A stretch of 64,000 bases of DNA from Rhabdornis inornatus (lineage: Eukaryota > Chordata > Aves > Passeriformes > Rhabdornithidae), in contig VWZS01009631.1 of NCBI GenBank assembly GCA_013397075.1, positions 6,627-70,626 on the forward strand, read 5' to 3'. Below, piece after piece: positions 61,970-64,000 of this stretch. The notes below the pieces were generated by a model. That model searched no databases. It was not told the DNA's origin and worked only from the letters and a program-made list of their open reading frames with translations. The position numbers and the translations under genes were made by a program. The first letter of the stretch is position 1, and the number at the start of each line of letters is the position of its first letter.

Positions 61970-62165
61970 TGAGGGATTCACAGAAAGCAAGTTGCGTTGG
62001 AAGGGACCCCAAGCTTTTGTTCAGAACATGACGAATTTTAAATTAGATCAGATCAGTCAGAGTCTGCTCCTGTTGAGATTTGACATCCTCCAGGAATGGA
62101 GGTGCCCAGCCTCCTTGGGCAGCCTGTCCCAAGGACCAGCAATGTTGGGAGTGATATCTGTAGTG
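61970..62165 (-). mobile_element. CR1 3'-end fragment, strongly diverged
   Basis: The plus strand reads GGATTCACAGAAAGCAAG, then GTTGCGTTGGAAGGGACCCC, and further on GACATCCTCCAGGAATGGAGG then TTGGGCAGCCTGTCCCAAGG. These are the reverse complement of CR1 tail segments (ggttggaagggacct..., atctccagggatggag...ctgggcagcctgttccagtg). The element therefore runs on the minus strand. Several internal deletions are evident. Confidence 0.75.
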
Positions 62166-64000
62166 TGCCCTTTCCTTCATCATGGCCACCAAACACACAC
62201 TGTTTTTTCAGTATATGGATTTGCAACATGGTACATTTCACATTTTATTGTCATAAAGGAACAATAGACAGCAGGTCATATATGATTTGCAAGGTACAAT
62301 TTTCAAAAGTACTCTTTTGGCCTGGGGTGAGGAAATGCCTGGGTGACTATCATAGTGCATAGTGGTGAAAATCAGGCACCTTTGCCTCTGAGAGGATCAC
62401 TTTCTTTGTTCTTTCTGGAATTGACACTAACAAAAAGGTGGAGAAAAACTGATGCATAAGCAGTAGTTATTTTCTGAAGGGAAATGATGGTAGTGAAACA
62501 TATTTAGTATAGCAAAGAGATTGCCAAGGGAGGACATTGTTTATTTGAGGTTCTTGAAAGCTATAGACATCAAGGAAGCAGAGAAATTCTTCAGAGGGAG
62601 GACATGGGAATGTTTCTAATGGTTTCAGAGAATTAATGGAATAATAAAATAATTAAGAAAGCAGAAATTTCACCTGAGTCTGTCAAATTTGGCATAACTG
62701 ATAGGAGATGGAATTTCCTAGGTTATACTTGAAGAAGAATTAATTCAAGAAGTGTCAATTGGCTGATAAATCATTTCGGTTGGAAATGCAGAAGAGGTCT
62801 GTAGCTTGCACAAGAAAAATCTGTTTGTTTTTGTATGTGAAAAGATCACCACAGAGTATGCCAAACTCTGTTTAAATGTTGGCAGACAGGACTCTCTGAA
62901 CAAAGACTGTTTCATCACTTTAAGCACAGACATCTTGTGGATTACTGTGCAGAGTGAATTTTATTTATTTGTATTTCAGTTGTTTTCTCTCTAATTTCAA
63001 AATGAATTTACAAAACGTTCTTTTTCTCTTCTATAATTTGCATTTTATTTTCTGAACTTCATGTTTTTCGCAAGCTAAAATCAGCAATAAGGCAAATACT
63101 TAGCTAAGAGCTTTGAGTGAATCGCTCTTATTTCTGGACATCTTTTTGCCACGCTCTGTATTTAATCTCCCTTTTCTTCCCTTTCTCTGTTATATTTCTG
63201 TCATCCAAAAGAGGAGTTAAACTAGATGGGATATGGGGTGACTCCTGCCCTCTGATGTTTTTAGATGTTTTCTCTCTTCAGAAGGGTTGCAGTTGTTTTC
63301 ATTTTTTTTCTGCTTTTTCAGATGAGAAACTACCACAAAGCATATCTGTGAGAGCGATCACTGGGTTTTTGTGGTGTGTGTGATATTCTGCACCAGAGAT
63401 AATACTATCAATACAATGCTACTTCTATCAGTGAACTAAGATTTTTGTTATTTCAGCTTCTTGTCTGTGTAGTTTTTCTGCAGTTTCTGTTGTGGTCCCA
63501 GACTTGTGACAAGGGCTGATTTTGCCACTAAAGGGGATCAAATCTCTGGTTTAGTTTGGAGGAAAGGTAATTTCCAGGCTGTTTTTACTTGTTATTTTTT
63601 ATTACATTTTACTTGTGTCAATTTGTAGTAACTCAGAGAGCCTGCTGGATTTTGTGGAGTCTGCTGTATTTACAGTTGGTGTCGGTGTTACCAGTAAGTA
63701 GCCAACAAGGCCACTGTGGAATAGAGTGACATTATCAGTCATCTCTTCTCCTGTCTGGACTTGCAGGCAAGCGAAGTACACTCGTCTGAGCTATGTAGGA
63801 GGTTGTATGTGTACATAGATAAGAAGAAATTACCTTTATTTATGGGAAGAAATCCTTCTTCCATTTGGAACTGGCAGGCTGAGCAAAGCAGTTGCAGTTC
63901 TCCTTCAGTAAATGTGAGATTGATGTCAGTCTTGCCTCACGCAAACCTTCAAACAGTTATTGCAAGACAAGGTGATTTCTGTTCACTGGCTGGTCGGCCG
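62166..64000. other. AT-rich single-copy DNA
   Basis: No gene, RNA or repeat family was recognised up to the window end. The longest frame, 88 codons at 63117-63383, is Phe/Ser-rich and unfamiliar. Confidence 0.5.

Noticed and set aside
1..64000. CRISPR arrays, bacterial operons, rRNA or tRNA genes
   Set aside because: No regularly spaced repeats, ribosome-binding-site-led gene strings or structural RNA signatures; the sequence is vertebrate nuclear DNA.

Overview
The window looks like a bird nuclear genome: AT-rich vertebrate intergenic or intronic DNA with low overall CpG, few interspersed repeats, and repeats that are recognisably CR1 LINEs, the dominant avian retrotransposon. A few very old SINE-like fragments of MIR type are also present. 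I see no bacterial-style genes, tRNA, rRNA or CRISPR array, and no intact protein-coding gene or confidently recognised live exon. Nearly all short open frames are chance products of AT-rich sequence.

Layout. Positions 1-500 are relatively CpG-rich, as if the window starts on the shoulder of a CpG island or an exon-bearing segment. Positions 500-20300 are single-copy AT-rich DNA with microsatellites and homopolymers. A small isolated CpG island lies at about 20,580-20,740, followed by a probable MIR-type fragment. Positions 20,900-37,700 are again single-copy, with two better MIR fragments (26.7 and 28.4 kb), an old repeat at 26.2 kb and a probable CR1 tail at 36.5 kb.

From about 42.2 down to 37.8 kb the minus strand reads like a decayed protein-coding gene: long open stretches broken by point stops and frame changes, with helical, Lys/Glu-rich peptides. 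I could not name the protein. At 48.5 kb there is a perfect 44-bp inverted repeat with a 3-nt spacer, next to the longest open frame of the window (202 codons, minus strand, unrecognised).

The right part is the repeat-rich part. It holds a 3-kb degenerate CR1 on the minus strand (52.5-55.46 kb), which carries a tiny opposite-orientation CR1 tail nested in it and about 400 bp of unassigned insert. Further right are a plus-strand CR1 3' end (58.96-59.52 kb) and a minus-strand CR1 fragment (about 61.97-62.16 kb). The last 1.8 kb is plain sequence. All identifications rest on pattern recognition and remembered repeat consensus sequences; no search was run.
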